From Vibrio coralliilyticus ATCC BAA-450 (GTDB lineage: Bacteria; Pseudomonadota; Gammaproteobacteria; Enterobacterales; Vibrionaceae), in NCBI RefSeq assembly GCF_000176135.1, contig NZ_ACZN01000018.1:806001-870000 (forward strand): 64,000 bases of DNA, given 5' to 3'. The notes under the pieces were generated by a model. It saw nothing but the letters and a program-made list of their open reading frames with translations. It did no database searches and had not been told where the DNA came from. Every line of letters starts with the position of its first letter. Position 1 is the stretch's first letter. Below, one piece after another: positions 35,851 through 44,961 of this stretch. Both the position numbers and the translations under genes were made by a program.

Positions 35851-35877
35851 AAAGGAGCAATCAATTTGCTCCTTTTT
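35851..35877 (+). terminator. Terminator of the HAF-repeat gene
   Basis: AAAGGAGCAA / TTGCTCCTTT stem with a five-base loop and T run. Confidence 0.85.
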
Positions 35878-35914
35878 GCATTAAACACAACACTTTTATC
35901 ACCGAGAACCAACT

Positions 35915-36325
35915 ATGATTCAGCCAATCGCTGTTCGACTCACCAAAGGCCAAGACTTAAAAAAGCAAATCCAGTCTCTGGTGACACAATATGATATTCA
36001 AGCAGGGTCTATTGCATCTTGTGTAGGGTGTTTAGAACAAATTAGCATGCGCTTGGCAGGTGCTGAACAATCTATAACACTAACTCAGCCTTTTGAAATT
36101 GTTTCCGTGATGGGAACACTGACCCCAAACCACCAACACATCCACATTTCCGTTGCAGATAGCGAAGGGAAAGTCATTGGTGGACACCTTCTCGAAAACA
36201 GCATCATAGACACCACCGCCGAACTGATCCTTCACAAGTACCCTAACCAAAGCTTTTCAAGAGAGCAGGATGAAGCAACGGGGTATACCGAGTTGGTAGT
36301 TGGGGAGTGTCGAAATAAGAAATGA
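35915..36325 (+). CDS. PPC/PCC domain protein (DUF296)
   Basis: 136 residues, one PPC (plants and prokaryotes conserved) domain: IAVRLTKGQDLKKQI, GSIASCVGCLEQISMRLA, and SVMGTLTPNHQHIHISVADSEG with GGHLL. Bacterial members are trimeric with a possible metal or ligand site at the His-rich stretch; plant relatives carry an added AT-hook that is absent here. Function unknown. Confidence 0.85.
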   Translation: MIQPIAVRLTKGQDLKKQIQSLVTQYDIQAGSIASCVGCLEQISMRLAGAEQSITLTQPFEIVSVMGTLTPNHQHIHISVADSEGKVIGGHLLENSIIDTTAELILHKYPNQSFSREQDEATGYTELVVGECRNKK

Positions 36326-36605
36326 GGAATGGTAGTGACCCCAGTTTCTCTAAGACACCCATCTATCATCTCAGGATGATCATCAGTCTGACAGGCCACA
36401 AACATGCGGCTCATCTGAAAAATCATGTACGTTGTTTAGATCTTACATTGAGAACATAAAAACCCAAGCGCATGAATACACTTGGATTTTTATATCTTCG
36501 TAGGATCGTTCAAACGTTCATTTTTGGCTTAACTATTCGGCATGAGTAATGTATGCGGCCTTTTGAGTAAGCAATAATTAAAATACGCTCTGAGCTTTGT
36601 GCTGT

Positions 36606-37139
36606 CTAGCGCGTATACGTTGCGGTTAATGTCGCTTTACCTAAAGCCACACTGTTTAAGGTAAACCCAACCACTGCCGCGGGTGTTTGTGGATTGAGTT
36701 CTAAGCTGGCGGTAGGCAGCGCCCAAACTGTAAACTGGTAGCGATGCATACCATCCCCAGCTGGCGGACATGCACCGCCATACCCAGTGGTGCCAAAGTC
36801 GATGCGTGATTCCGTCCCACCTAACTTGTTAATGTCTGCTCCACGAGGTAATGCTTTGACGGAAGCTGGAATGTCAAACGCCAACCAATGCCAGAAACCA
36901 CTGCCTGTAGGCGCATCGGGATCGTATACAGAAATCGCATAGCTCTTGGTCCCAGCAGGCGCACCCTTCCACGTCAGCTGCGGAGACATATTGTCACCAT
37001 CACAACCCCAACCTTGATACTCAAAGGTTTTCTGCATCGGGTGGCCTTCAATAATGTCTTCGCTCATGAGTTCAAACGCCTGAACAGAGCTCGTCGTTAG
37101 GATTCCTACTGCCAGTAAGGATTTGGCTATCTTTTTCAT
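36606..37139 (-). CDS. Periplasmic YbhB/YbcL (phosphatidylethanolamine-binding-like) protein
   Basis: 177 residues with a signal peptide (MKKIAKSLLAVGILTTSSVQA, cleavage after residue 21). PEBP core motifs: DGDNMSPQLTWKGAPAGTKS, YDPDAPTGSGFWHW and GYGGACPPAGDGMHRYQF. Prokaryotic members bind small anionic or lipid head-group ligands; no enzyme activity is established. Confidence 0.9.
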   Translation of the reverse strand: MKKIAKSLLAVGILTTSSVQAFELMSEDIIEGHPMQKTFEYQGWGCDGDNMSPQLTWKGAPAGTKSYAISVYDPDAPTGSGFWHWLAFDIPASVKALPRGADINKLGGTESRIDFGTTGYGGACPPAGDGMHRYQFTVWALPTASLELNPQTPAAVVGFTLNSVALGKATLTATYTR

Positions 37140-37190
37140 TGTTGTCCTTTCCTATTTTGTTTAAAAGTTGCGGCGTTGAGCCTAGTGCCT

Positions 37191-38285
37191 TTAGCCATAC
37201 GTGGGGTAATCGGTATACCCGCGTTCATCACCACCAAACAGTGTCGCACCGTCCAGATCCTGCAGAGGCTGTTGATGCCTTAGGCGTGCGACTAAATCTG
37301 GGTTAGAAACATACGGACGTCCAAAAGCAACTAAATCTGCATACCCTTTTTCGAGTACAGTCTCCGCACGTTGCTGAGTGTAACTGCCGGCGACAATGAT
37401 GGTGTTGGTGAAGTAGTTGCGCAGCTCTTGTCTAAAGCTTTCAGGAATCACTGGCGCATCATCCCAATCGGCCTCCGACAGGTGTAAGTAGGCAATGTCG
37501 CGAGCTTGAAGTTGCTGAGACGCCTGTAGAATCGTCGCGACAATCTCTGGGCAATTCATATCCTTAAACGTGATGAAAGGTGCCAGTCGTACTCCGACTT
37601 TATCGGCGCCAATGGCAACACTCACAGCATCGACCACCTCCAATAAAAAGCGTATGCGGTTTGCCTGAGTTCCACCGTATTGATCGGTTCTGTGATTGGA
37701 GTTTGTACGCAGGAACTGATCAATCAAGTAACCGTTACCACCGTGGATTTCAATGCCATCGAAACCCGCTTCAATCGCACGCTTTGCCGCGTAAGCAAAA
37801 TCGCTCACCACTCGGTCAATATCCGCCTGAGACATGGCTCTTGGCTCGACACAATCCACCATATTACCGTTGCCATTCTCGTCAGCGATCCACACTTGCG
37901 TATCTACGGGTTTCAGGGCCGATGGTGCGATAGGTTGCTCGCCGTTTTGAAAACTTGGGTGCGATACTCGACCCACATGCCATAGCTGGCAAAACATCAC
38001 TGCGCCTTGTTGTTTGACCGCTTGAGTCACGGTTTTCCAACCCGCCACTTGTTCATCGGTGTAGACGCCCGGAGTGAAAGAATAGCCTTGTGAATCGTCA
38101 GAAATCTGTGTCGCTTCAGAAATAATTAAGCCCGCGGTCGCGCGTTGCTGATAATAGGTTGCCATCATTGGGTTAGGTATATTACCCGGCTGGCTAGTGC
38201 GCGCTCGGGTCATGGGAGCCATCACAACACGGTTTTGCAGATCCAGTTGCTTTAGTTGTGTTGTATCAAACAGTTTGCTCATCAT
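37191..38285 (-). CDS. Old yellow enzyme-type alkene reductase (NemA-like)
   Basis: 364 residues, FMN-dependent TIM barrel reducing activated alkenes or nitro compounds with NAD(P)H. Visible: LQNRVVMAPMTRARTSQPGN at the N-terminus, QLWHVGRVSHPSFQ, the catalytic His/Asn pair in IEIHGGNGYLIDQFLR, SNHRTDQYGG and FGRPYVSNPDL. The ATG at 38285 directly after GAGGAACCG is preferred; an upstream in-frame start would add a non-homologous 14-residue tail. Confidence 0.92.
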   Translation of the reverse strand: MMSKLFDTTQLKQLDLQNRVVMAPMTRARTSQPGNIPNPMMATYYQQRATAGLIISEATQISDDSQGYSFTPGVYTDEQVAGWKTVTQAVKQQGAVMFCQLWHVGRVSHPSFQNGEQPIAPSALKPVDTQVWIADENGNGNMVDCVEPRAMSQADIDRVVSDFAYAAKRAIEAGFDGIEIHGGNGYLIDQFLRTNSNHRTDQYGGTQANRIRFLLEVVDAVSVAIGADKVGVRLAPFITFKDMNCPEIVATILQASQQLQARDIAYLHLSEADWDDAPVIPESFRQELRNYFTNTIIVAGSYTQQRAETVLEKGYADLVAFGRPYVSNPDLVARLRHQQPLQDLDGATLFGGDERGYTDYPTYG

Positions 38286-38593
38286 CGGTTCCTCAGTTAA
38301 GTCTTGGTCACTGGGATGATTGCTCACGAACTCCAGCCGACCTGGTAATCATGGAATCAGTATATTGATCAGAGTTAGTTTGATAATTGGTGTAAATCTG
38401 AATTAACTATTTGGCTCAGCTAAACAATGACGTATGAGTGACCGAATGGGTGAGCCCCTCCACTCAAGAGCAAGAAGTTGACAGCATGACACCATAAACA
38501 AAGTGACAGCGAACAAGGGTTCGACAAGCCTATGACTAGTGTGTCGGTAGGGTAGGTATAGATTATTCGGTTCGAATGAAAAGTGTTTTTAGA
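38286..38593. other. Intergenic region without recognisable gene
   Basis: No protein gene, hairpin with T run or known site was recognised. Promoters for the ene-reductase and the VOC gene must lie here. Confidence 0.4.
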
Positions 38594-38689
38594 TTAGCTG
38601 CCCTTCTCTTTGCCGTCACCGATCACGTATTGTGGAGTATACGTTTTCCCTTCAGGCACAAGGTAGTCATATGCGTATAAAGGCCATCG
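38594..38689 (-). pseudogene. Possible decayed coding fragment overlapping the VOC gene start
   Basis: The minus strand reads DYLVPEGKTYTPQYVIGDG followed by KEKGS and a stop, in protein-like composition, but has no start and overlaps the beginning of the plus-strand VOC gene. It may be the C-terminal remnant of a lost gene. Source family not recognised. Confidence 0.25.
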
Positions 38690-39132
38690 ATCACTTTACC
38701 ATCAGAACCTCTAACCTAGATATAACCATACAGTTCTTTGAACAGTCTCTTGGGCTACAGCGCGGCCCTCGCCCTCAATTTGCTTTTCCAGGTGCTTGGA
38801 TGTATGACGATGATGGAAACCCTATTTTACATCTAGTGTCTCTCTCTGAAGGGCATACTCCCAAAGCTCTGGTGGATTATTTAGGAGGCAAAGAAGGCCA
38901 ATCAGGCTCAGGGGCCATAGACCATATCTCATTCAAAGGCCACCACCTTGCATCAACTCAGCGGCACTTGGCTCACCTGAAGATTCCTTTTCGTGAACGC
39001 GTGATCCCGCAAATCAATGAGCATCAGATCTTTTTCGACGATCCAAACGGTATCACGATTGAAATTATTTTCCCTTTTTCACCCGACAACAAAATAGTAG
39101 GCTCCCTCTTACCCGTGGTCGAGCTCACTTAA
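38671..39132 (+). CDS. VOC family (glyoxalase/bleomycin resistance fold) protein
   Basis: 153 residues, two beta-alpha-beta-beta-beta modules: IDHFTIRTSNLDITIQFFEQ at the start and DHISFKGHHLASTQRHLA near 78, ending QIFFDDPNGITIEIIF, which holds the metal-binding Glu. These are the hallmarks of VOC metalloenzymes. Substrate unknown. The ATG at 38671 with AAGG upstream is preferred to an ORF start 39 bases earlier. Confidence 0.85.
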   Translation: MRIKAIDHFTIRTSNLDITIQFFEQSLGLQRGPRPQFAFPGAWMYDDDGNPILHLVSLSEGHTPKALVDYLGGKEGQSGSGAIDHISFKGHHLASTQRHLAHLKIPFRERVIPQINEHQIFFDDPNGITIEIIFPFSPDNKIVGSLLPVVELT

Positions 39133-39347
39133 CAATGTGGGCGTTTTCTCTTTGATTTTAGGGGATATCTAGCCGCTGATGAATTTTATGCTAAACCCGT
39201 TTTGCTCTTGCTGTATCGCTTTATCAGCCGATAAGATCAGAAGGTAAACTATCTGGATGAATTCTGCATTAATCGCTAAATTTGTTCGCTAGGTAAGCTT
39301 CAAACAAGTATCGAGAGCTGCGGCTTGTTTTATGAAGTTGAGGCACA

Positions 39348-39375
39348 AAAAAAGACGTCCTAGGACGTCTTTTTT
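39348..39375. terminator. Terminator of tRNA-Ser
   Basis: Perfect palindrome AAAAAAGACGTCC-TA-GGACGTCTTTTTT just after the 3' end of the tRNA; symmetrical, so it may also stop plus-strand transcripts. Confidence 0.85.
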
Positions 39376-39381
39376 AAAATG

Positions 39382-39469
39382 TGGCGGTGAGTGAGAGATT
39401 CGAACTCTCGATACGTTGCCGTATACACACTTTCCAGGCGTGCTCCTTCAGCCACTCGGACAACTCACC
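39382..39469 (-). tRNA. tRNA-Ser (anticodon GGA)
   Basis: 88 bases including an encoded CCA. The acceptor stem GGTGAGT pairs with ACTCACC; the anticodon loop reads CT-GGA-AA; a long variable arm, typical of class II serine tRNA, lies between the anticodon and the TTCGAATC T-loop. Reads UCC/UCU codons. Confidence 0.96.
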
Positions 39470-39615
39470 GAATCAAATTGTGGTTGGTTTTGCTCACCAA
39501 CGAGGCGCTAATTTAATGATTCTATTAGGTTAGGTCAAGCCTAATGAGGAAAAAAAGCGTCACTCATTGATCGTTTGATTACTTAATGGCTAATTCGACC
39601 AGATTTCCTGCAAAA

Positions 39616-40065
39616 TCAGGCTTGCTGATAGTAACCCGGTACTCTAAACCACTTGCGGCACATATCGAGAAAGTAACCATACAAGACACCCATTCCACAT
39701 GAGATCACTGCATTCGAGGTTACCGCCGTTAGGATTTGATCACTTGATGCGCCAACTGCAAATAGGATCGCAGCATACACTGGCGATTGAAACAGTACAT
39801 AAGCAAGCAAGTCGGACATATTCTTCATCATACTCGTGGATGAGACTCGCTCACCTTGCCTAAGCATGAAATCTCGGAACATGCCGTATGGCCAAGCAAT
39901 CGCAATATTCACGGGAATAGAAAGGGTTCGTGAAGCCAGAGATTGTTCGAACGTCATCCCGGAAATAAAGATTTCTATGATCATCCCAGAAATAAAGCAG
40001 AATACCACCATAGCAAAAGTGTCTGCTGCTGCATTACGAATACAAAACGGCCCACGCGGCTTCAT
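39616..40065 (-). CDS. alaE: L-alanine exporter AlaE
   Basis: 149 residues, the same length as E. coli AlaE (YgaW). Four membrane segments. Family sequence is evident: AADTFAMVVFCFISGMIIE, SGMTFEQSLASR, VNIAIAWPYGMFRD, FQSPVYAAIL and the C-terminal YGYFLDMCRKWF. It exports excess L-alanine and prevents its toxic build-up. Monocistronic. Confidence 0.94.
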   Translation of the reverse strand: MKPRGPFCIRNAAADTFAMVVFCFISGMIIEIFISGMTFEQSLASRTLSIPVNIAIAWPYGMFRDFMLRQGERVSSTSMMKNMSDLLAYVLFQSPVYAAILFAVGASSDQILTAVTSNAVISCGMGVLYGYFLDMCRKWFRVPGYYQQA

Positions 40066-40289
40066 CTAAAACCTCAGTATATAAATCCAAATTAAAACAA
40101 TTAAAGTAGTGATATAAACTGGATAAAATTTAAATTACCAGCACATAAAACTATTATTTCATGATTTATGCAGTTTTAGATTTCAAATTCATGCAAAGGC
40201 AGTAAATAAACCACCAAATTCAGTAAAAAGGTTAGAACAATTCGCTACAAATCCTCAATCTGCTCACAAATTAATCAAAATTACGTAAT

Positions 40290-42719
40290 TTACTTACAGA
40301 AGTCTTTTAGTAGAACCGTTAATACGTCCAAATCTGATTGGGAAGGAACCTCGCCTAGTGTAAGCTTCATCTGTATCGCTTTCAGGGTTTCTTCCAAGTG
40401 GTTATCTTCAATGCCTGTTGTCGCCGCTTTCAGGGCTTGAAAATGCTCTTGTGCTTCTTCTAGGTCACCATTCTCTAGAGCCATATAGAACGTCAGCAAC
40501 AATGACTCTGTCTCTTCATCTTCAGCATTCGAACTCTTTAATAGTGTGGGTTTATATTGATAAAGGCGTTCAGAATATCGATAGAGCGCATCGTCAAGTT
40601 CGTTTTCATCAATAGGCTTCGAGACAATGTAATCAACCCCCACTCCAAGCATACGCTCTCGGGTTTCTTTAAATACGTCAGCTGTGCAGCCTAATATAAG
40701 GATTTTAGATTTAGAGCTAGGAAGTGAGCGGATTGCAGAAGTAGCCTCCACGCCATCCATTACTGGCATGTGGTTGTCCATTAGAATTAAGTCATATTCA
40801 TTGTTTGCTATCGCATGGATAGCCAACTCGCCATTTTCTACCACTTCACACTCAAAACCTTTGTTACTCATGAAGGTGTTAATGATTATGGCATTGGTCC
40901 GGTTATCTTCAACAATCAGTGCCTTCAGGCCGTTGTAATTCAACTTGCGGTGCTCTTTGGCGTCTTGATTTCGAGGCTCGCAGCGGTCCATCGCAACCAG
41001 AGCATCAAAACTGGTACCTATACCCAGCTCACTGGTCAATGTCACGCTACCATTCATGAGGTCACACAACTGCTTGACGATCGCCAAGCCTAAACCTGTA
41101 CCACCAAATCGGCGAGTTGTAGAAGACTCCGCTTGTTCGAAAGGTTTGAATATCTTTTGTTGAGCTTCTTTTGCTATTCCTATTCCCGTATCTCGGACTT
41201 TGATTTCTAAGTAGTTTTGCCCCTGCTTTTCTACCTCCTTGAAATACACCTCAACATATCCGCGTGAGGTGAACTTGACCGCATTGTTGAGCAAGTTGAA
41301 TAGTATCTGACGCAGGCGTGCCTTGTCTGACATATACCAGCGATCAGGTGGCACTTCGGAATAAACCTTGAACTGCAGCCCTTTTTCAGAGCACAGCGTA
41401 AAATAGACACTATTAATACTGCCAATGATGGCCTCTAGCGGGAACGGATTGTTTTCAAGCTCCAAATGGCCTTGTTCAATTTTAGAGAAATCGAGAATTT
41501 CATTGAGCAGTGTCATCATATGGTCGCCAGACTCATAGAGCGTTTTCATGTGCTTCTGCTGTTCTTCACTCAAGTCTGTTTTAAGCAATATCTGAGCAGT
41601 GCCCAGTACGCCGTTCATTGGCGTCCGAATCTCGTGTGATAATGTGGCTAAAAAGGCGCTTTTCGCTTTGGTTGAAGCTTGGGCTTTCTGCTTTTCGGCT
41701 TCCAGGAATACGGTTTTTTGATTAAACGTCTCGATCAGGTGTTTAATCTCATCTTGACTGTTGTAACGCAAATCGATGATGCCTCCTTCTATAGAGTCAT
41801 CAACCTTCTGAGCAATAATCACGATAGGTGAAATAAGGAAGCGATTGATAAGGAAATACCCCATCATCACACAAGCAAGCATAATCGGTATGATGCCGGC
41901 TTCAACTTTAGAGACTAGATCATAGACTTGCTCTGTCACCAAGCGATTCGCATTCACAACATCGATGTACCATTTAAAGTCGCCGAAGTCGGTACTACTG
42001 ATGTAAATGCCCTCCACTACCTGGAAATTGTGCTCAGTAATGACATCACCATATGAGTCTTTTAGCACCACGCCTAATTCATACTCTTCAGCATGCTTAC
42101 GCACAAAGGCAACTAGGCTTTCGAGCGATATGTCTACCGTTGCCACACCGGCGAAAACATCATCGACGTAATAAGGAGAAGAAGCGGTGATCATCTGGAC
42201 ATGGGTAAAAGGATCGATATACACCTGTGACCAAGAAACCGTGCCCATTGGCTTACCAACAACAGAGGTATACCAAGATTCTTTGTCATAGCCGCCAGAC
42301 TCTGGGTTATCCCAAGAGAATACTTGATCTATCTGTCCATCACTGGCTCGATTGAAAAACAAGCTTTTATAAGCTTTGCCTTCCTCGATTGAATAAGGAA
42401 TTGGCCAAAGTCCACCACTGACCGCGACACCATCGATTACCGAAAATAACTCAAACAGCATCTCTTCCTGATGGCTCTGCGATTCATGAGTATTACCGAT
42501 ACTGACCACACTCTGGAGTATGCCCAGAGAACTGTTCAAAGGCTCTTTGATCTCAGCGGCTATTATTTGCGTTCTCAGGTCCAAATTCTTTTCTAACTGA
42601 TCCCTAATAGGTGGCTCCACCACCAAATAGCTCACAGTACCAATGATCGCAATCAGCAACGCCATATACATGGCGAGCGCCAAAAAGCTCTTTCTTTTGA
42701 GGGAGGAACGAATTTCCAT
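40290..42719 (-). CDS. Hybrid sensor histidine kinase with Cache sensor and receiver domain
   Basis: 809 residues. Membrane segment about 13-33, periplasmic dCache sensor (35-275; WYTSVVGKPMGTVSW, ITASSPYYVDDVFAGVATVDI), second segment 277-298, HAMP, HisKA with H near 362 (LATLSHEIRTPMNGVLG), HATPase (LFNLLNNAVKFTS, RFGGTGLGLAIVKQL), receiver domain with Asp near 646 (LILMDNHMPVMDG). About 80 residues follow the receiver, without an obvious His-phosphotransfer motif, so the relay probably ends on a separate Hpt protein. Signal and output are unknown; no regulator is next to it. Confidence 0.92.
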   Translation of the reverse strand: MEIRSSLKRKSFLALAMYMALLIAIIGTVSYLVVEPPIRDQLEKNLDLRTQIIAAEIKEPLNSSLGILQSVVSIGNTHESQSHQEEMLFELFSVIDGVAVSGGLWPIPYSIEEGKAYKSLFFNRASDGQIDQVFSWDNPESGGYDKESWYTSVVGKPMGTVSWSQVYIDPFTHVQMITASSPYYVDDVFAGVATVDISLESLVAFVRKHAEEYELGVVLKDSYGDVITEHNFQVVEGIYISSTDFGDFKWYIDVVNANRLVTEQVYDLVSKVEAGIIPIMLACVMMGYFLINRFLISPIVIIAQKVDDSIEGGIIDLRYNSQDEIKHLIETFNQKTVFLEAEKQKAQASTKAKSAFLATLSHEIRTPMNGVLGTAQILLKTDLSEEQQKHMKTLYESGDHMMTLLNEILDFSKIEQGHLELENNPFPLEAIIGSINSVYFTLCSEKGLQFKVYSEVPPDRWYMSDKARLRQILFNLLNNAVKFTSRGYVEVYFKEVEKQGQNYLEIKVRDTGIGIAKEAQQKIFKPFEQAESSTTRRFGGTGLGLAIVKQLCDLMNGSVTLTSELGIGTSFDALVAMDRCEPRNQDAKEHRKLNYNGLKALIVEDNRTNAIIINTFMSNKGFECEVVENGELAIHAIANNEYDLILMDNHMPVMDGVEATSAIRSLPSSKSKILILGCTADVFKETRERMLGVGVDYIVSKPIDENELDDALYRYSERLYQYKPTLLKSSNAEDEETESLLLTFYMALENGDLEEAQEHFQALKAATTGIEDNHLEETLKAIQMKLTLGEVPSQSDLDVLTVLLKDFCK

Positions 42720-42842
42720 AAGCCTTTGAATTTTGTCCGTTTAACTCCAATTATAGCGAAGATAACAAAGCTGCCACCTTTTTATGTCTCGTTTTGGCTG
42801 TTAGTATTAGCCCAATTTCATCAAACCCGTTTGGTATTCATT

Positions 42843-43412
42843 TTGACACTACAAGAAATCCTTTCTCAGCCAGAACTGGAAAACCGACTGATCAACGAGC
42901 CAAAAACTCAAGGATTCGTTACAGCTATGGCTGCTGCACCCAATGTATTGCCGCCTCAAGAATGGCTTCCTTTTCTATGGGGTGGAGAAGAAGTTGCGCC
43001 TTTTTCTGATGGCGAGCAGCTAGAAACCTACATTGAATTGATTATTGCAATGTGGAACGAATACCGCCCTGCTTTACTAGAAAACCAGTGGGTATGGCCA
43101 AGCGAATGTTCGCTGGATGAAGCGGATATCGTTAATCAGGAAGCACGTGATTTCTGTGAAGGTGTTTTGCAAGGCTGGCAGCTAGCCAGAGATGACTGGG
43201 AAACCATCATGCCTGAAGACAGCGAAGACAGCGCCCTTCTTGGCGGTGTACTGCTTTCTCTCAGCATGCTTTACGACCCAGAGACTTCAATCGCTACATT
43301 GGCTGAGCAAGGTATTGAAGGCTTAGAGCAGTTTGAAGAGATATTTAATGCAATCCCAACTATGTTATGTGGCCTAGCAATGCGCGGCTCCATGTTGGTG
43401 GAAGCGGAATAA
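42843..43412 (+). CDS. YecA/UPF0149 family protein
   Basis: 189 residues. Family core: MTLQEIL... then INEPKTQGFVTAMAAAPNVL, EWLPFLWGGEEVAPFSD and CEGVLQGWQLARDDW; very acidic, cytosolic, helical. No C-terminal SEC-C zinc motif. Function unknown. The chosen start is TTG at 42843, where family similarity begins; an ATG at 42726 would add 39 residues that do not look like this family and would leave almost no space to the divergent kinase. Confidence 0.8.
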   Translation: MTLQEILSQPELENRLINEPKTQGFVTAMAAAPNVLPPQEWLPFLWGGEEVAPFSDGEQLETYIELIIAMWNEYRPALLENQWVWPSECSLDEADIVNQEARDFCEGVLQGWQLARDDWETIMPEDSEDSALLGGVLLSLSMLYDPETSIATLAEQGIEGLEQFEEIFNAIPTMLCGLAMRGSMLVEAE

Positions 43413-43427
43413 AAACTACTCAAAACT

Positions 43428-43452
43428 AAAAAGGGCCCAATGGCCCTTTTTT
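43428..43452. terminator. Bidirectional terminator between the YecA-family gene and the channel gene
   Basis: AAAAAGGGCC / GGCCCTTTTT stem with loop CAAT between convergent genes. Confidence 0.88.
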
Positions 43453-43470
43453 CTTTGTAAACAGCATTGC

Positions 43471-44505
43471 TCACTTCATTGATGACCACTCAAAAGCATC
43501 TATCCTCTCATCTGCGATGTAAAACAACTTAGTTCCTGGAAGGATAACCTTTTCTAAGTCGGGGTTGAGTTCGATCCCTTTTCCGGTATCAATCGCGATG
43601 AGTGTCGCTTGGTAAGCACGTTTAATGTAAACAAAGATAGACTGCACATCTGTTGCAGAAGCGCTTTCTGGGTAGGTTGTTGAGTACTGAGTCATTCCTC
43701 TAGTGGAAGCGAGCAGCTCTTGATGAAGAGCGCTAGATCCCGGGTCTACAGCGGCTTTGGCAAGCATTTCGGCTCCAACGGCCGGAATACATTCAGCATT
43801 CGGGCAATGTTGATTGAGCAATTGGCTCAACGCTTCATCTTTGAAATAAGCTAATAGGTGCGCCTTTGGGTTCACGTTGGCTGAGTAAAGCGCCGCAGAT
43901 AGCGTAATATCATCTTCCAAGTTATCGACCACGATGCAACTGGCCTGTGCGACCGATGCCTTTTCCATCTCCTGCTCATCGGTGTAGCTAGTCACTTTTA
44001 CAAAGCCGATTTCTCCTGGTAAAGGATTCTCGATATCAGATCTACTGCACAATACGATAGGTCGTTTCCCTTCTTCTTCATGTTGCAGCATACGAATTAA
44101 ATGCATAGTACGCTGACCGTTCCAACCTAAAAGCAGAATATGATTTTCCACACCAACTCTCCGTTTTCCTAATATTCCTGCGCGCCAATAATCTACTGAT
44201 GCCGAAGCTAACCTACCAACAAGAGCAGCAAATAAGGTTAATCCGCCAGGTATGACGAATAAAATCACCACCCATTTTCCTGCTGCTGTTGTCGGAGACA
44301 AATCGCCATATCCGACTGTCGATGCCGTGACCATGAGGTAATAGACAAAAGTGGAGATATCTTCAGTCAGTGCCGTTTCACCACTAACTACCAACATTCC
44401 CCAAGACAAAGCCACATACGCCAGCAGCAAAATGATCAGATTGCGATTACTCAGCTGGAATAATCGTGATTTCAACCACTTTTTGAAAACAAACCAAACT
44501 GACAT
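43471..44505 (-). CDS. Two-TM potassium channel with RCK domain
   Basis: 344 residues. Membrane helices at about 22-42 and 75-100 flank the pore helix and selectivity filter ASTVGYGDLSPTT (about 58-70). The cytoplasmic part starts with an RCK/TrkA-N Rossmann fold (NHILLLGWNGQRTMHLIRML, about 126) and ends in a TrkA-C-like segment. Resembles MthK/Kch-type ligand-gated K+ channels. The ATG at 44505 after AGGAAAT is preferred to an ORF start ten codons upstream. Confidence 0.9.
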   Translation of the reverse strand: MSVWFVFKKWLKSRLFQLSNRNLIILLLAYVALSWGMLVVSGETALTEDISTFVYYLMVTASTVGYGDLSPTTAAGKWVVILFVIPGGLTLFAALVGRLASASVDYWRAGILGKRRVGVENHILLLGWNGQRTMHLIRMLQHEEEGKRPIVLCSRSDIENPLPGEIGFVKVTSYTDEQEMEKASVAQASCIVVDNLEDDITLSAALYSANVNPKAHLLAYFKDEALSQLLNQHCPNAECIPAVGAEMLAKAAVDPGSSALHQELLASTRGMTQYSTTYPESASATDVQSIFVYIKRAYQATLIAIDTGKGIELNPDLEKVILPGTKLFYIADERIDAFEWSSMK

Positions 44506-44553
44506 ATTTCCTGTTACTCGACTGATTACTATCAATATTCTAACTAGGTTAAC

Positions 44554-44706
44554 TCACTTAGGACCGATGAGCCAATTCCCTGTATTAAACTGTTGATCCC
44601 TTGTCACTTCTATATGGTTATAGTCAGAAAAATCAGGGTAATAACGTTTAAATGGGCGGCTTACACACCGACGCTCGCTTTCTGCAATCTTAGGTTTTGC
44701 GTTTAT
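44554..44706 (-). pseudogene. Possible coding remnant or start-less small ORF upstream of the channel gene
   Basis: Fifty open codons on the minus strand ending CVSRPFKRYYPDFSDYNHIE then VTRDQQFNTGNWLIGPK and stop. The composition is strikingly protein-like, but no ATG, GTG or TTG start follows the preceding in-frame stop. It could be the tail of a decayed gene. Family not recognised. Confidence 0.35.
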
Positions 44707-44795
44707 CTATCGAATCTCAAATCGGCTAGGTCTATGTTGGGGATAGACGAGTATTAAACTCGCTGTAATTAAGATAAGAAAGTAAGGGTTTTCAC

Positions 44796-44951
44796 ATGAT
44801 GTCTTTCATCTTTTTAGTACTTTTTGCTGCGATGCTTTTCGCATTCTGCGGCAAAAAGTCACTTGGCTACACTCTGTTCGCCACATCGATATTGATTGGT
44901 TTGTATTGGTTTAACCACCATGCCAACGACGCTCTTTCTATTTTGCTGTAA
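44796..44951 (+). CDS. DUF5993 family small membrane protein
   Basis: 51 residues: MMSFIFLVLFAAMLFAFC, then GKKSLGYTLFATSILIGLYW, giving two membrane helices, and a polar C-terminus. RBS AAGGG precedes the ATG. It is followed ten bases later by a DsbB-like gene; small proteins of this type are regularly paired with DsbB-family oxidoreductases, and it may be a subunit or chaperone. Too short for most gene finders. Confidence 0.8.
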   Translation: MMSFIFLVLFAAMLFAFCGKKSLGYTLFATSILIGLYWFNHHANDALSILL

Positions 44952-44961
44952 GGAGAGCACG

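Noticed and set aside
36455..36500. Hairpin-like AAAACCCAAG ... CTTGGATTTTT as a terminator of the PPC gene
   Set aside because: The stem is imperfect with a 12-base loop; too weak to list as a feature.
39382..39469. tRNA-Ser as an integration site for an island
   Set aside because: The flanks hold ordinary genes (alaE, VOC protein) and no integrase or repeated tRNA 3' end was found.
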